Program-made: the position numbers and the translations under genes | Assembly (NCBI GenBank): GCA_024742575.1 | Contig: JANSYF010000022.1 | Span: forward strand, 1 to 46,172 | Origin: Paracoccaceae bacterium | GTDB taxonomy: Bacteria > Pseudomonadota > Alphaproteobacteria > Rhodobacterales > Rhodobacteraceae | Direction of reading: 5' to 3' | DNA: 46,172 bases | Notes under the pieces: model-generated | The model's input: only the letters and a program-made list of their open reading frames with translations | Told to the model about the DNA's origin: nothing | Database searches by the model: none | Part shown: piece by piece, positions 24,861-32,509 of the stretch | Numbering within the stretch: the first letter of the stretch is position 1 | How the letters are laid out: every line of letters begins with the position of its first letter

Positions 24861-26264
24861 CTAAATCCGAACTTTAATTTTTGGAAATGGTACTCCGTGC
24901 AAAGCATCACGGTGTGCAACTTCGGTTCGATTGCGTCCATTTCGTTTGGCATCATAAAGCGCGGCATCTGCAGCGCGCCGCAATTCTGCTGTCGATACTT
25001 GGTCGCTTTGCGCCGCAACGGCCAGCCCAATGCTGATGGTTGCCCGCACAACGGTGCCATCTTCGATGGTCTTTGGGTTTTCGGCCACAGCGTTTCGCAA
25101 CCGTTGGGCAACGCTTTTTGCCTGTTCCAACCCGACATTCGGTAAAACGATAAGGAATTCCTCACCACCATACCGCGCGATAAAGTCTCCGTCGCGCAAG
25201 CGGCTTCCGATCGTTTGCGCGACATGCGCCAGGATTGTATCGCCCGACGCGTGCCCGTGATTATCGTTGATCGCCTTGAAATGATCGAGGTCTGCAATCA
25301 GCAACGCGACCCGCCGGGGATGTTGGGCAAGGGCACGATCCGTGCGGATTAGATATTCATCCATCGCAGCGCGGTTGCATAGTCCGGTCAAGGCATCGAC
25401 ATACGCCTTTTTCTCAAGTTCGTTCGTGGTTTTGCGCAACCGTTCTGCATCCCGCTTGAGTCTTGCAAGGCGCTGAATGCGCAAAGCCAGTTCGGCCATG
25501 CTGACCGTGGACGGCACCTGATCGTGCGCACCCAGATCCAGCGGTGATGCACCGGGGCCACGTGCATCGGTCACAAAAAGGATACGGCTATGGCAACTGA
25601 TTGGATGGGCAAGCAAAGCCCCAAGAGTTTCGCGCGCCTCATCGCCGGGATGCGTTTCAACCAAGACATAGACATCCGTATCCTTGTGTGGCGCACGTCG
25701 CGCGGTTTGGGCGTCAATGTCCCGCGCCGCGATCCCGGTACTGGGGTCCAGTGTGCAGCAAGTTTCGACATGGGAATCTGTTTGACTGCATCTCACGAAT
25801 ACGGCGACAGTTTTCGGAATGAAGTCCGGGATTGCTTCAGCCAACTCGCGGCCTGTCTCCGGAACAGCCCGACGCCTGCCCCCCTCGACCACATGTTTCG
25901 ACCGCATGAAGCTGCGCATCCTAGCCTTGAGTTCGGCGGCATCGGCCGTGTGCTCGATCACGTCGTAGGCTCCGTCGTTCAAGGCGCTGATGCGGGCGGA
26001 ATGGTTTTCCCTTTGTACCGCGACAACGATGGTGGTCAGTTGAGTTTTTGAGGATGTGCGCAGGAGTTTGCAAAACTGCCTGAGGCGCAGTCCGGGAAGA
26101 TCATCAGCAACAATTACAACATCAGGAGAATCTTGCCGAATCCGGACAAGCCCCTCGGACTGTGACTCCACCAGCTCCACTGGATATGCTGCGGTATCCA
26201 GTTGCGCGCGCAAGTGGATCCGACGGTTGCTCATGGCGTCGATGATCAGGATATACCCAGGCAC
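24861..26264 (-). CDS. pleD: PleD-like diguanylate cyclase response regulator
   Basis: The 467-residue product has an N-terminal receiver domain (about 1-120), a second receiver-like domain and a C-terminal GGDEF domain, as in PleD. The GGDEF domain is intact: ARYGGEEFLIVLPN, with the inhibitory I-site RDGD placed five residues before GGEEF, so it should make cyclic di-GMP and be product-inhibited. The first receiver keeps a probable phospho-acceptor D54 (VADDLPG). It has IDA where VDD is usual near residue 9 and HTAD where the TKP lysine motif is expected, so phosphorylation may be altered. It is divergent from a DUF3572 gene. Confidence 0.88.
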   Translation of the reverse strand: MPGYILIIDAMSNRRIHLRAQLDTAAYPVELVESQSEGLVRIRQDSPDVVIVADDLPGLRLRQFCKLLRTSSKTQLTTIVVAVQRENHSARISALNDGAYDVIEHTADAAELKARMRSFMRSKHVVEGGRRRAVPETGRELAEAIPDFIPKTVAVFVRCSQTDSHVETCCTLDPSTGIAARDIDAQTARRAPHKDTDVYVLVETHPGDEARETLGALLAHPISCHSRILFVTDARGPGASPLDLGAHDQVPSTVSMAELALRIQRLARLKRDAERLRKTTNELEKKAYVDALTGLCNRAAMDEYLIRTDRALAQHPRRVALLIADLDHFKAINDNHGHASGDTILAHVAQTIGSRLRDGDFIARYGGEEFLIVLPNVGLEQAKSVAQRLRNAVAENPKTIEDGTVVRATISIGLAVAAQSDQVSTAELRRAADAALYDAKRNGRNRTEVAHRDALHGVPFPKIKVRI

Positions 26265-26354
26265 GGAAACTCCGAAGTGACGGTACAGTTAAGACTTTGA
26301 TCACCAATTCATTGCGGCTATTTGGTTAAAAAAGTGTTTGGGAAACATTTAAAA

Positions 26355-26639
26355 ATGTCGATTTCTCAGGATGGTGCAGAGCAGATAGCGATCAAAGCGA
26401 TTGTCTGGCTAGCGGGCAATGATGATCTATTGCCAGTGTTTATAGGGTCGACCGGGGCCGACGAGGCTGCGTTTCGCGAGGGGCTTGCCGTACCGGAGTT
26501 CCAAGCGTCTGTTTTGGATTTTATCATGATGGACGATGCTTGGGTGATTGCGTTCTGCGACCAAGAGGGCATCCCTTATGATCGTTTGATGCAAGCACGG
26601 GCCGCATTTCCCGGTGGCCAGCAGGTACATTGGACATGA
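26355..26639 (+). CDS. DUF3572 family protein
   Basis: The 94-residue product matches the alphaproteobacterial DUF3572 pattern: AIKAIVWLAGNDDLLPVFIGSTGADEAAFREGLAVPEFQASVLDFIMMDDAWVIAFC. The function is unknown. It is divergent from the pleD-like gene, a pairing common in alphaproteobacteria. The start at 26355 gives the family length. Its stop overlaps the ATG of the HAD gene (ATGA), so the two are coupled. Confidence 0.9.
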   Translation: MSISQDGAEQIAIKAIVWLAGNDDLLPVFIGSTGADEAAFREGLAVPEFQASVLDFIMMDDAWVIAFCDQEGIPYDRLMQARAAFPGGQQVHWT

Positions 26640-27346
26640 TTACATTGAACCAGCACGAGGCCCACGCGATTTTGTTCGACAAAGATGGTACGCTGTTTGA
26701 TTTCGGCGCGACATGGAACGTCTGGGCGAGTAAGTTATTGATGCGACTGGCAGATGGGCAGCGCGACCGTGCGATTGCTGTTGGTCAGTTGGTCGGGTTC
26801 GATTTGGAAGCAGGCGTGTTTGCGCCCGACAGCTTTGTCATCGCGGGAACGCCGGACGAACTTGTTGAAGTTTTGGTGCCTGAATTCCCAAATCTTTCCA
26901 AACTGACTTTGTTGACACTTATTAACGAAGAAGCTGCTGCTGCCCCCATGGCCGAAGCTGTACCATTGACCCCATTGCTTGGGCGACTGGCGCGGGCTGG
27001 GTTGCGCTTGGGTGTTGCAACCAACGATGGCGAAGCGCCTGCCTTTGCGCATCTTGATGCGGCTGGGGTGCGCCATCACTTTGATTTTGTTGTCGGATCA
27101 GACAGCGGTTATGGGGCGAAACCGCAACCGGGCCAGCTGCTGGCTTTTTGTGCTGTCTTCGGCATCGATCCGCGCCATGTCGTGATGGTCGGTGACAGCA
27201 CCCATGATCTGATCGCCGGACGCGCCGCAGGGATGCAGACCGTGGCCGTGTTGACAGGTCTTGCGCCTGCTTCGGAATTGGAACCGTTCGCTGATTGCGT
27301 GCTGCCGGATATCGGTCACCTGCCAAACTGGCTTGGTCTCGATTAA
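26636..27346 (+). CDS. HAD-family phosphatase, phosphoglycolate phosphatase-like
   Basis: The 236-residue product has HAD motif I ILFDKDGTLFDF (nucleophile and acid/base Asp), motif II GVATNDGEA, the motif III lysine in YGAKPQPGQL, and motif IV MVGDSTHDL. An alpha-helical cap lies between motifs I and II. This is the layout of phosphoglycolate-phosphatase-type enzymes, but the substrate cannot be read from sequence. The ATG at 26636 overlaps the DUF3572 stop. Confidence 0.9.
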   Translation: MITLNQHEAHAILFDKDGTLFDFGATWNVWASKLLMRLADGQRDRAIAVGQLVGFDLEAGVFAPDSFVIAGTPDELVEVLVPEFPNLSKLTLLTLINEEAAAAPMAEAVPLTPLLGRLARAGLRLGVATNDGEAPAFAHLDAAGVRHHFDFVVGSDSGYGAKPQPGQLLAFCAVFGIDPRHVVMVGDSTHDLIAGRAAGMQTVAVLTGLAPASELEPFADCVLPDIGHLPNWLGLD

Positions 27347-27446
27347 ACTCAGGCAGGATATCACAAAAGCGACTGCAAGAGTCGTGTTCCGACAGGATAA
27401 GCCGCACCTGCGATGCCTAGCTTGAGAGGCAATTCAGGAGGACGCC

Positions 27447-29006
27447 ATGACAGAGGCCACGACACGCAAACGCCGGAGCGGAGGTCGGTCCGGCCATGCC
27501 GTTCGTCGTGGCACTTCGGTGATCGAACAATTGCCTTGGAGCTTGCCGATCAACATCGATCGTCCGACAGAGCCCTTAAGCGAAGAGGGTGTTTCCCGCG
27601 TTCATGATACGGCGATGGTCATCCTTGAAGAGATCGGGATCGAGTTTCTGAACCCCGAAGCGGTGCGCATCCTGAAAGAGGCAGGCTGCACCGTAAATGG
27701 GGAAAACGTGCGGATGGACCGTGACTTCGTGATGGAGTGGGTTCGCAAAGCGCCGCGATCCTTCACGATTACCCCGCGTAACCCAGACCGAAAGATCGTC
27801 GTTGGTGACGGTCACATCCTGTTCGGCAACGTATCGTCACCCCCAAATTACTGGGACATGGAAATGGGCCGCAAAGTGCCCGGCACCCGCGAGATGTGCC
27901 GCAATTTCCTTAAGCTGTCGCAGTATTTCAACTGCATCCACTTTGTTGGCGGGTACCCCGTTGAACCTGTTGATATCCATGCCAGTGTTCGCCACTTGGA
28001 TGTGCTTTATGACAAGCTAACCCTTACAGACAAAGTTGCGCACGCTTATTCACTGGGTCAGGAGCGTGTCGAAGACGTGATGGAGATGGTCCGTATCGCC
28101 GGCGGTCTGACGCACGAAGAATTTGACGCCAGCCCGCGCATGTATACCAACATCAACTCTACCTCGCCGCTTAAGCACGACCACCCGATGATGGACGGCT
28201 GGATGCGCTGCGCAGCGCGGGGGCAGGGCTGTATCGTGACACCCTTCACACTGGCAGGCGCGATGGCCCCCGTGACGATGGCGGGTGCGGTTGCGCAGTC
28301 GCTCGCAGAAGGGCTGAGCGCGATTGTGCTGGCGCAAATCATCAATCCCGGCGCGCCCTGCGCCATTGGAACGTTTACCTCAAACGTGGACATGAAGTCG
28401 GGTGCACCTGCATTCGGTACCCCGGAATACATCCGTGCAACCCAAATGACCGGCCAGATGGCGCGGTTCTACGGCCTGCCGTTGCGGTCCTCCGGCGTCT
28501 GCGCCGCCAACGTCCCCGATGGTCAGGCGATGTGGGAAACGGAACACAGCCTCTGGGCCGCGATCCAGTCGGGCACCAACCTTGTCTATCATGCCGCCGG
28601 TTGGCTTGAAGGTGGGCTGATCGCCAGCCCCGAGAAGTTCGTCATGGATTGCGAAGTGATTCAGCAGCTCATCCGCTACATGGCTCCGGCAATCTGTGAC
28701 GTGAGTGACGATGGGCTTGGCCTTGAGGCGATCCGCGAGGTTGGCAGCAACGGACATTTCTTTGGCACGAAGCACACACAGGAACGCTACACGACCGCAT
28801 TCTATCAACCCTTCCTTTCGGACTGGAAAAACTACGAGGCGTGGGAGGCCGCAGGTAGCGTCTGGACCCCAGAAAGGGCGCACGTGATCTACAAGGCGAT
28901 CCTTGAAGAATTCGAAGCACCGCCGATGGATGCAGCCATCCACGAGGAATTGGCCGCGTTTGTTGAGCGTCGAAAAGCCGAGGGCGGAGCGCCAACAGAC
29001 TTCTGA
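27447..29006 (+). CDS. MttB-family methyltransferase, non-pyrrolysine
   Basis: The 519-residue product belongs to the trimethylamine methyltransferase (MttB, COG5598) family: RVHDTAMVILEEIGIEFLNPEAVRILKEAGC, GNVSSPPNYWDMEMGRKVPGTREMC, and TPFTLAGAMAPVTMAGAVAQSLAEGLS. The frame has no internal amber codon, so it is not the pyrrolysine type. Characterised non-pyrrolysine relatives demethylate quaternary amines such as glycine betaine or carnitine, passing the methyl group to a corrinoid protein. No corrinoid protein or methylcorrinoid:folate methyltransferase is encoded nearby, so a partner must lie elsewhere. AGGAGG at 27436-27441 is an excellent ribosome-binding site. Confidence 0.88.
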   Translation: MTEATTRKRRSGGRSGHAVRRGTSVIEQLPWSLPINIDRPTEPLSEEGVSRVHDTAMVILEEIGIEFLNPEAVRILKEAGCTVNGENVRMDRDFVMEWVRKAPRSFTITPRNPDRKIVVGDGHILFGNVSSPPNYWDMEMGRKVPGTREMCRNFLKLSQYFNCIHFVGGYPVEPVDIHASVRHLDVLYDKLTLTDKVAHAYSLGQERVEDVMEMVRIAGGLTHEEFDASPRMYTNINSTSPLKHDHPMMDGWMRCAARGQGCIVTPFTLAGAMAPVTMAGAVAQSLAEGLSAIVLAQIINPGAPCAIGTFTSNVDMKSGAPAFGTPEYIRATQMTGQMARFYGLPLRSSGVCAANVPDGQAMWETEHSLWAAIQSGTNLVYHAAGWLEGGLIASPEKFVMDCEVIQQLIRYMAPAICDVSDDGLGLEAIREVGSNGHFFGTKHTQERYTTAFYQPFLSDWKNYEAWEAAGSVWTPERAHVIYKAILEEFEAPPMDAAIHEELAAFVERRKAEGGAPTDF

Positions 29007-29074
29007 TCTGAACGGTGTTTGCCGATTATTAAGACCTACCTGCAATGGTGTGCGCCGAACAAAAGGCGCGCAGC

Positions 29075-29674
29075 ATGCATGGTTTGATCTTCCGCACCCT
29101 TGAAGCCTTCATTTCTGATACCTTCAGCCCCGAAAACTGGACGGACGTGGTTGTTCGGGCGAATCTACCTGTCAACAGCTTTGAGGCGATGCTGCAATAC
29201 GATGCGGACTATTTTCCGCAACTCCTCTCTGCTGCTGGGCATGTGCTGGACCGACCTGAATCGGTGATCCTCGAAGACATCGGTACATACCTGATCACAC
29301 ATCAAAACCACGCGTCGGTCCGCCGCCTGATGCGCTTTGGAGGGGAAACGTTTTCCGAACTGCTCCACTCGCTTGACGATCTGCCGGGGCGTACCCGCAT
29401 GGCCGTGTCTGGTTTGGACTTACCTCAGGTGGAGGTGCGCCAGCCAACCAACGGGAACTTTACTATCCTTTGCCGGGGCAACCCTTCGGGTTTTGGCCAC
29501 GTCCTGGTCGGATTGCTGCGGGCGATGGCAGATGATTACGGAACACTCGCTCTGCTGGAGCATCGTGGCCAACGCGACTGGGCAGAGGTGATCGAGGTGA
29601 CGGTCGTCGAAACAGCTTTTGCCGATGATCGTGGTTTCTCACTGACTGAGTTCGCGATCGCGGAGGATGCATGA
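29075..29674 (+). CDS. H-NOX-fold protein lacking heme ligands
   Basis: The 199-residue product has the H-NOX (heme nitric oxide/oxygen binding) fold: MHGLIFRTLEAFISDTFSPENWTDVV at the start and GHVLVGLLRAMADDYG near the end. By family alignment the proximal heme histidine (about 102 in Thermoanaerobacter H-NOX) falls at P104 in LDDLPGRTRM. The YxSxR motif that binds the heme propionates falls at C133-R-G135-N-P137. All four key positions are changed, so classical heme binding is unlikely. The start 29075 gives the family N-terminus; ATG 29045 is less likely. Its stop overlaps the start of a diguanylate cyclase (ATGA), its probable partner. Confidence 0.85.
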   Translation: MHGLIFRTLEAFISDTFSPENWTDVVVRANLPVNSFEAMLQYDADYFPQLLSAAGHVLDRPESVILEDIGTYLITHQNHASVRRLMRFGGETFSELLHSLDDLPGRTRMAVSGLDLPQVEVRQPTNGNFTILCRGNPSGFGHVLVGLLRAMADDYGTLALLEHRGQRDWAEVIEVTVVETAFADDRGFSLTEFAIAEDA

Positions 29675-30687
29675 TCTCGGCGCAGGAGGTGTTGCTTACG
29701 CTCAGACCGCTGCATGTCTGGGTCGGCCCAACCGGGCATGTCAGGCAGGTTGGGAAAAGCTTTGCCAAACTAGGTCTCGATGATCCGACAGGACACCGGT
29801 TTTTGGAAGTTTTCGAAATCCAACGACCGACGAAACCGTCTAATATGACTGATCTGAGGTGCCTTGCAGGACAAGTGTTACGATTGCGAGTGCGGTCTGA
29901 ACCGGAACTTGGCCTGCGCGGGCTGGTAATCGAAGACAAAGCCGATGGTGCAATCCTCGACCTGTCCTTGGGTATGGCGGTGATCGACGCTGTTCAACGT
30001 TATGGGTTGACGGCTCAGGATTTTGCACCGAGCGATCTCGTCATGGAACTGCTGTTCCTGCAAGAAGCAAAATCCAGCGCGATGGCCGCATCTTTCAGTT
30101 TAAACGCTCGTCTGAACGGTGCGCGCCTTGCCGCCGAAACAGAGGCGGTGACAGACGGTCTGACCGGTTTGTACAACCGACGCGGGCTGGATGGCGCTAT
30201 GGCGCGGTTGGGCCAGTCCGATACCGAATACGCCATCCTGCAAATGGATCTAGACCGTTTCAAACAGGTGAACGACACGCTTGGTCACGGGGTGGGGGAC
30301 GCGGTTCTGAAACGAGTCGCCGGGATCTTGCGCGCCCATACACGGCAAGATGATCTGATTGTCCGCGCAGGTGGCGATGAATTTGTGATCGTCTGCCCCG
30401 GCTTGACGGACGCTGTGCGATTAAACGCGCTTGCGGGCGTCCTGATCCGGGACATATCAGAGCCAGTCGTGATCGAAGGGCATGATTTGGCCATCGGTGC
30501 GAGCATCGGAATCGCCGTTTCCGAAGCTACAGCGCGACGCGATACGATGAACACAATCACTTGCGCCGATATCGCATTGTATGCCGCCAAACGATCTGGG
30601 CGTGGGCAACATCTGTTTTGGTTACCAGACATGGGAAGTAGCCTTGTGGACCTCGAACTGCCTGTTCCAAGATCGCAAGGGGCGTAG
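29671..30687 (+). CDS. Diguanylate cyclase with H-NOX-associated domain
   Basis: The 338-residue product has an N-terminal HNOBA/PAS-like domain (VLLTLRPLHVWVGPTGHVRQVG, FEIQRPTKPSN, then DLSLGMAVIDAVQRYGLTAQDFAPSDLVMELLFLQEA), a signalling helix, and a GGDEF domain that starts at VTDGLTGLYNRRGL. The catalytic site RAGGDEFVIV is intact, and an I-site RQDD lies five residues before GGDEF. It should make cyclic di-GMP under control of the H-NOX-like protein, whose gene overlaps its start by four bases. It is soluble, with no membrane segment. Confidence 0.9.
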   Translation: MISAQEVLLTLRPLHVWVGPTGHVRQVGKSFAKLGLDDPTGHRFLEVFEIQRPTKPSNMTDLRCLAGQVLRLRVRSEPELGLRGLVIEDKADGAILDLSLGMAVIDAVQRYGLTAQDFAPSDLVMELLFLQEAKSSAMAASFSLNARLNGARLAAETEAVTDGLTGLYNRRGLDGAMARLGQSDTEYAILQMDLDRFKQVNDTLGHGVGDAVLKRVAGILRAHTRQDDLIVRAGGDEFVIVCPGLTDAVRLNALAGVLIRDISEPVVIEGHDLAIGASIGIAVSEATARRDTMNTITCADIALYAAKRSGRGQHLFWLPDMGSSLVDLELPVPRSQGA

Positions 30688-30724
30688 TCCAACAACGTTC
30701 TTGAATCCCAAAGACCTGTCGCGC

Positions 30725-32095
30725 ATGGTCTTAGTCATGGGGCTGATTTTCCGCATTCTTTTCTTGATTAATTTTTGTGTTCTGAGCGTTTTGTGCACAC
30801 CGCTTCAGGCTCAGAGTTTAGATCAGCCTACAGGCACCATCGCCGTCGAAGACAGCGCAGCGCAAGATGCAGCAATCGCCAACCGAATCCGTGAAATCCT
30901 GATAGAGTTGGACGGCTACGAAGACGTCACCGTCACCGTGAATTCCGGCATTGTCACTTTGCGCGGTACGGCACTGGATGGCCCCGCAGTCATTCGTTTG
31001 AACGAAATCGCGGGCCGCGTCGAAGGCGTTGTCACGATCGAAAACCGCGTGCAGGAAACCACCGATGTGGCGCGCCGTCTGGACCCTGCATGGGATCGGT
31101 TCCGTGCTCGATCTGAACAATTCATCAATTATCTGCCTCTTTTGGGCGTTGCGATTGCGGCCTTTGCCATTGTCGTGACCGTCGGTTTTCTGATCGCGCG
31201 GATGCGGCGCCCGTGGGACAGGATCGCACCCAATGCGTTTATCGCGGACATCTATCGTCAGGTGATCCGCATTGCCTTCATGCTTGGCGGTTTGGTGATT
31301 GCGCTAGATATCCTTGGCGCGACCGCATTGTTGTCGACCATACTCGGGGCGGCGGGGATCATAGGTCTCGCCATCGGTTTCGCGGTCCGCGATACGGTCG
31401 AAAACTTCATCGCGTCGGTTATGCTGTCGATTCGACAACCATTCCGCCCAAATGACCAGGTCGAGATCGAAGGCGACATCGGCAAGGTCATTCGCCTGAC
31501 CAGCCGCGCCACGATTCTACTAAGCTTTGATGGCAACCACATTCGTATTCCCAACGCGACTGTCTTCAAAAGCCGGATCGTGAATTACTCTCGCAATGAC
31601 GAACGACGATTCACGATCAGCCTGGGCGTGGCCTATGACACCGATCTCGCCCGCGCACAGGATTTGGCCCTTCAAACCGTGACGTCCTTACCCTTTGTGA
31701 TTGCCGAACCCGCCCCGGCCGTCTGGATCGAAGATCTGGGTGACAGCGCAGTCATCCTGAACGTGGCAGGATGGATCAGACAGCACGAAACAAGCTACCT
31801 CAAGGCGCGCAGCGAGGCATGGCGCATGTGCCTTGCCGCCTTCGATCACGCGGGCATTGTAATGCCGGAAACAACGTTGCGCGTCGTTGGGATCGGCGAT
31901 GGGCAACCCTCTGATGTGGCACCGCAAACCACATCAAGACCACTCCCCTCTAACGCTGCCGCTGTTGCCGTGGCAACAGCGGCGGTTGGCGATGTGGAGG
32001 CAGCGATGGACAAGGAACTAGAACGGATCGTTGCCTCGGAACGCGCCGAAAAACGTGATGACGATCTTCTTATGAAAGACGCACTGGAAGAGTAG
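30725..32095 (+). CDS. BON-domain MscS-type mechanosensitive channel
   Basis: The 456-residue product begins with a signal/anchor (MGLIFRILFLINFCVLSVLCTPLQAQ), then a periplasmic BON domain (IREILIELDGYEDVTVTVNSGIVTLRGTALDGPAVIRLNEIAGRVEGVVTIENRV). Three or so membrane helices follow, then the MscS pore and beta-domain: LSTILGAAGIIGLAIGFAVRDTVENFIASVMLSIRQPF and DQVEIEGDIGKVIRLTSRATIL. It should release solutes on hypo-osmotic shock. The start at 30725 is chosen because the region upstream overlaps the diguanylate cyclase and has no family resemblance. The gene is 37 bases after the cyclase and may be cotranscribed. Confidence 0.9.
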   Translation: MVLVMGLIFRILFLINFCVLSVLCTPLQAQSLDQPTGTIAVEDSAAQDAAIANRIREILIELDGYEDVTVTVNSGIVTLRGTALDGPAVIRLNEIAGRVEGVVTIENRVQETTDVARRLDPAWDRFRARSEQFINYLPLLGVAIAAFAIVVTVGFLIARMRRPWDRIAPNAFIADIYRQVIRIAFMLGGLVIALDILGATALLSTILGAAGIIGLAIGFAVRDTVENFIASVMLSIRQPFRPNDQVEIEGDIGKVIRLTSRATILLSFDGNHIRIPNATVFKSRIVNYSRNDERRFTISLGVAYDTDLARAQDLALQTVTSLPFVIAEPAPAVWIEDLGDSAVILNVAGWIRQHETSYLKARSEAWRMCLAAFDHAGIVMPETTLRVVGIGDGQPSDVAPQTTSRPLPSNAAAVAVATAAVGDVEAAMDKELERIVASERAEKRDDDLLMKDALEE

Positions 32096-32158
32096 GAAAA
32101 TTTTCGAATTCCGGGTCTTGATCCCGCCCACAGAGCGGCGTAAGTACGCCCGCACGGT

Positions 32159-32233
32159 TGGGGTGTAGCCAAGTGGTAAGGCAACGGTTTTTGGTACCGC
32201 GTACCGCAGGTTCGAATCCTGCCACCCCAGCCA
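32159..32233 (+). tRNA. tRNA-Gln (anticodon TTG)
   Basis: The acceptor arm TGGGGTG pairs with CACCCCA, followed by discriminator G and an encoded CCA. The D arm is GCC-AAGTGGTAA-GGC, the anticodon loop TTTTGGT carries TTG at 32191-32193, and the T arm is GCAGG-TTCGAAT-CCTGC. The 27-43 position of the anticodon stem is an A-C mismatch; the other four pairs of that stem are intact. Confidence 0.95.
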
Positions 32234-32288
32234 GTTTTTATGACATGGCACCGTAATTTTCTGGCCCGGCCACCCTGTGCAAAAATGC

Positions 32289-32304
32289 CCCTCGCTTTGG
32301 AGGG
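32289..32304 (+). terminator. Weak hairpin downstream of tRNA-Gln
   Basis: CCCTC and GAGGG form a 5-bp stem about 55 bases after the tRNA, followed by TCGTTT. It is a possible but weak transcript end. Confidence 0.35.
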
Positions 32305-32346
32305 TCGTTTGGTGGGTTATATGACTGCCTGTAACTAGGTATTAGT

Positions 32347-32387
32347 AATGGAAGACGACTGCCCTCCGGCAGTATAACACTTCCATT
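32347..32387. other. Two-tier stem-loop in the tRNA-tctA gap
   Basis: An outer 8-bp stem AATGGAAG (32347-32354) / CTTCCATT (32380-32387) encloses an inner 6-bp stem ACTGCC (32358-32363) / GGCAGT (32368-32373) with a CTCC loop. The internal loop is asymmetric, 3 versus 6 bases. Apart from this structure and the weak hairpin before it, the 276 bases between the tRNA and tctA hold no convincing gene. It could be part of a small RNA, a terminator for tctA on the other strand, or a repeat element. Confidence 0.55.
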
Positions 32388-32509
32388 GTACGATTGGCGG
32401 TTTGATATCGTGCTTCATTGTCAAACATGGTCCGGTCGGGTTGAAGTGTCGCGTTCAGTTCAAATCCCGCAGAGTGATCAAATGCCATCGCGCGGGTTTG
32501 TTCAGATGC

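Noticed and set aside
27447..29006. Pyrrolysine-type trimethylamine methyltransferase
   Set aside because: The frame is continuous with no amber codon, and there are no pyl genes nearby.
32018..32251. Minus-strand ORF containing WLGWQDSNLRYAVPKTVALPLGYTP
   Set aside because: It is the antisense reading of tRNA-Gln, a well-known false protein call.
32159..32509. Prophage or island attachment site at tRNA-Gln
   Set aside because: No integrase, no duplicated tRNA end in the window, and normal core transport genes follow.
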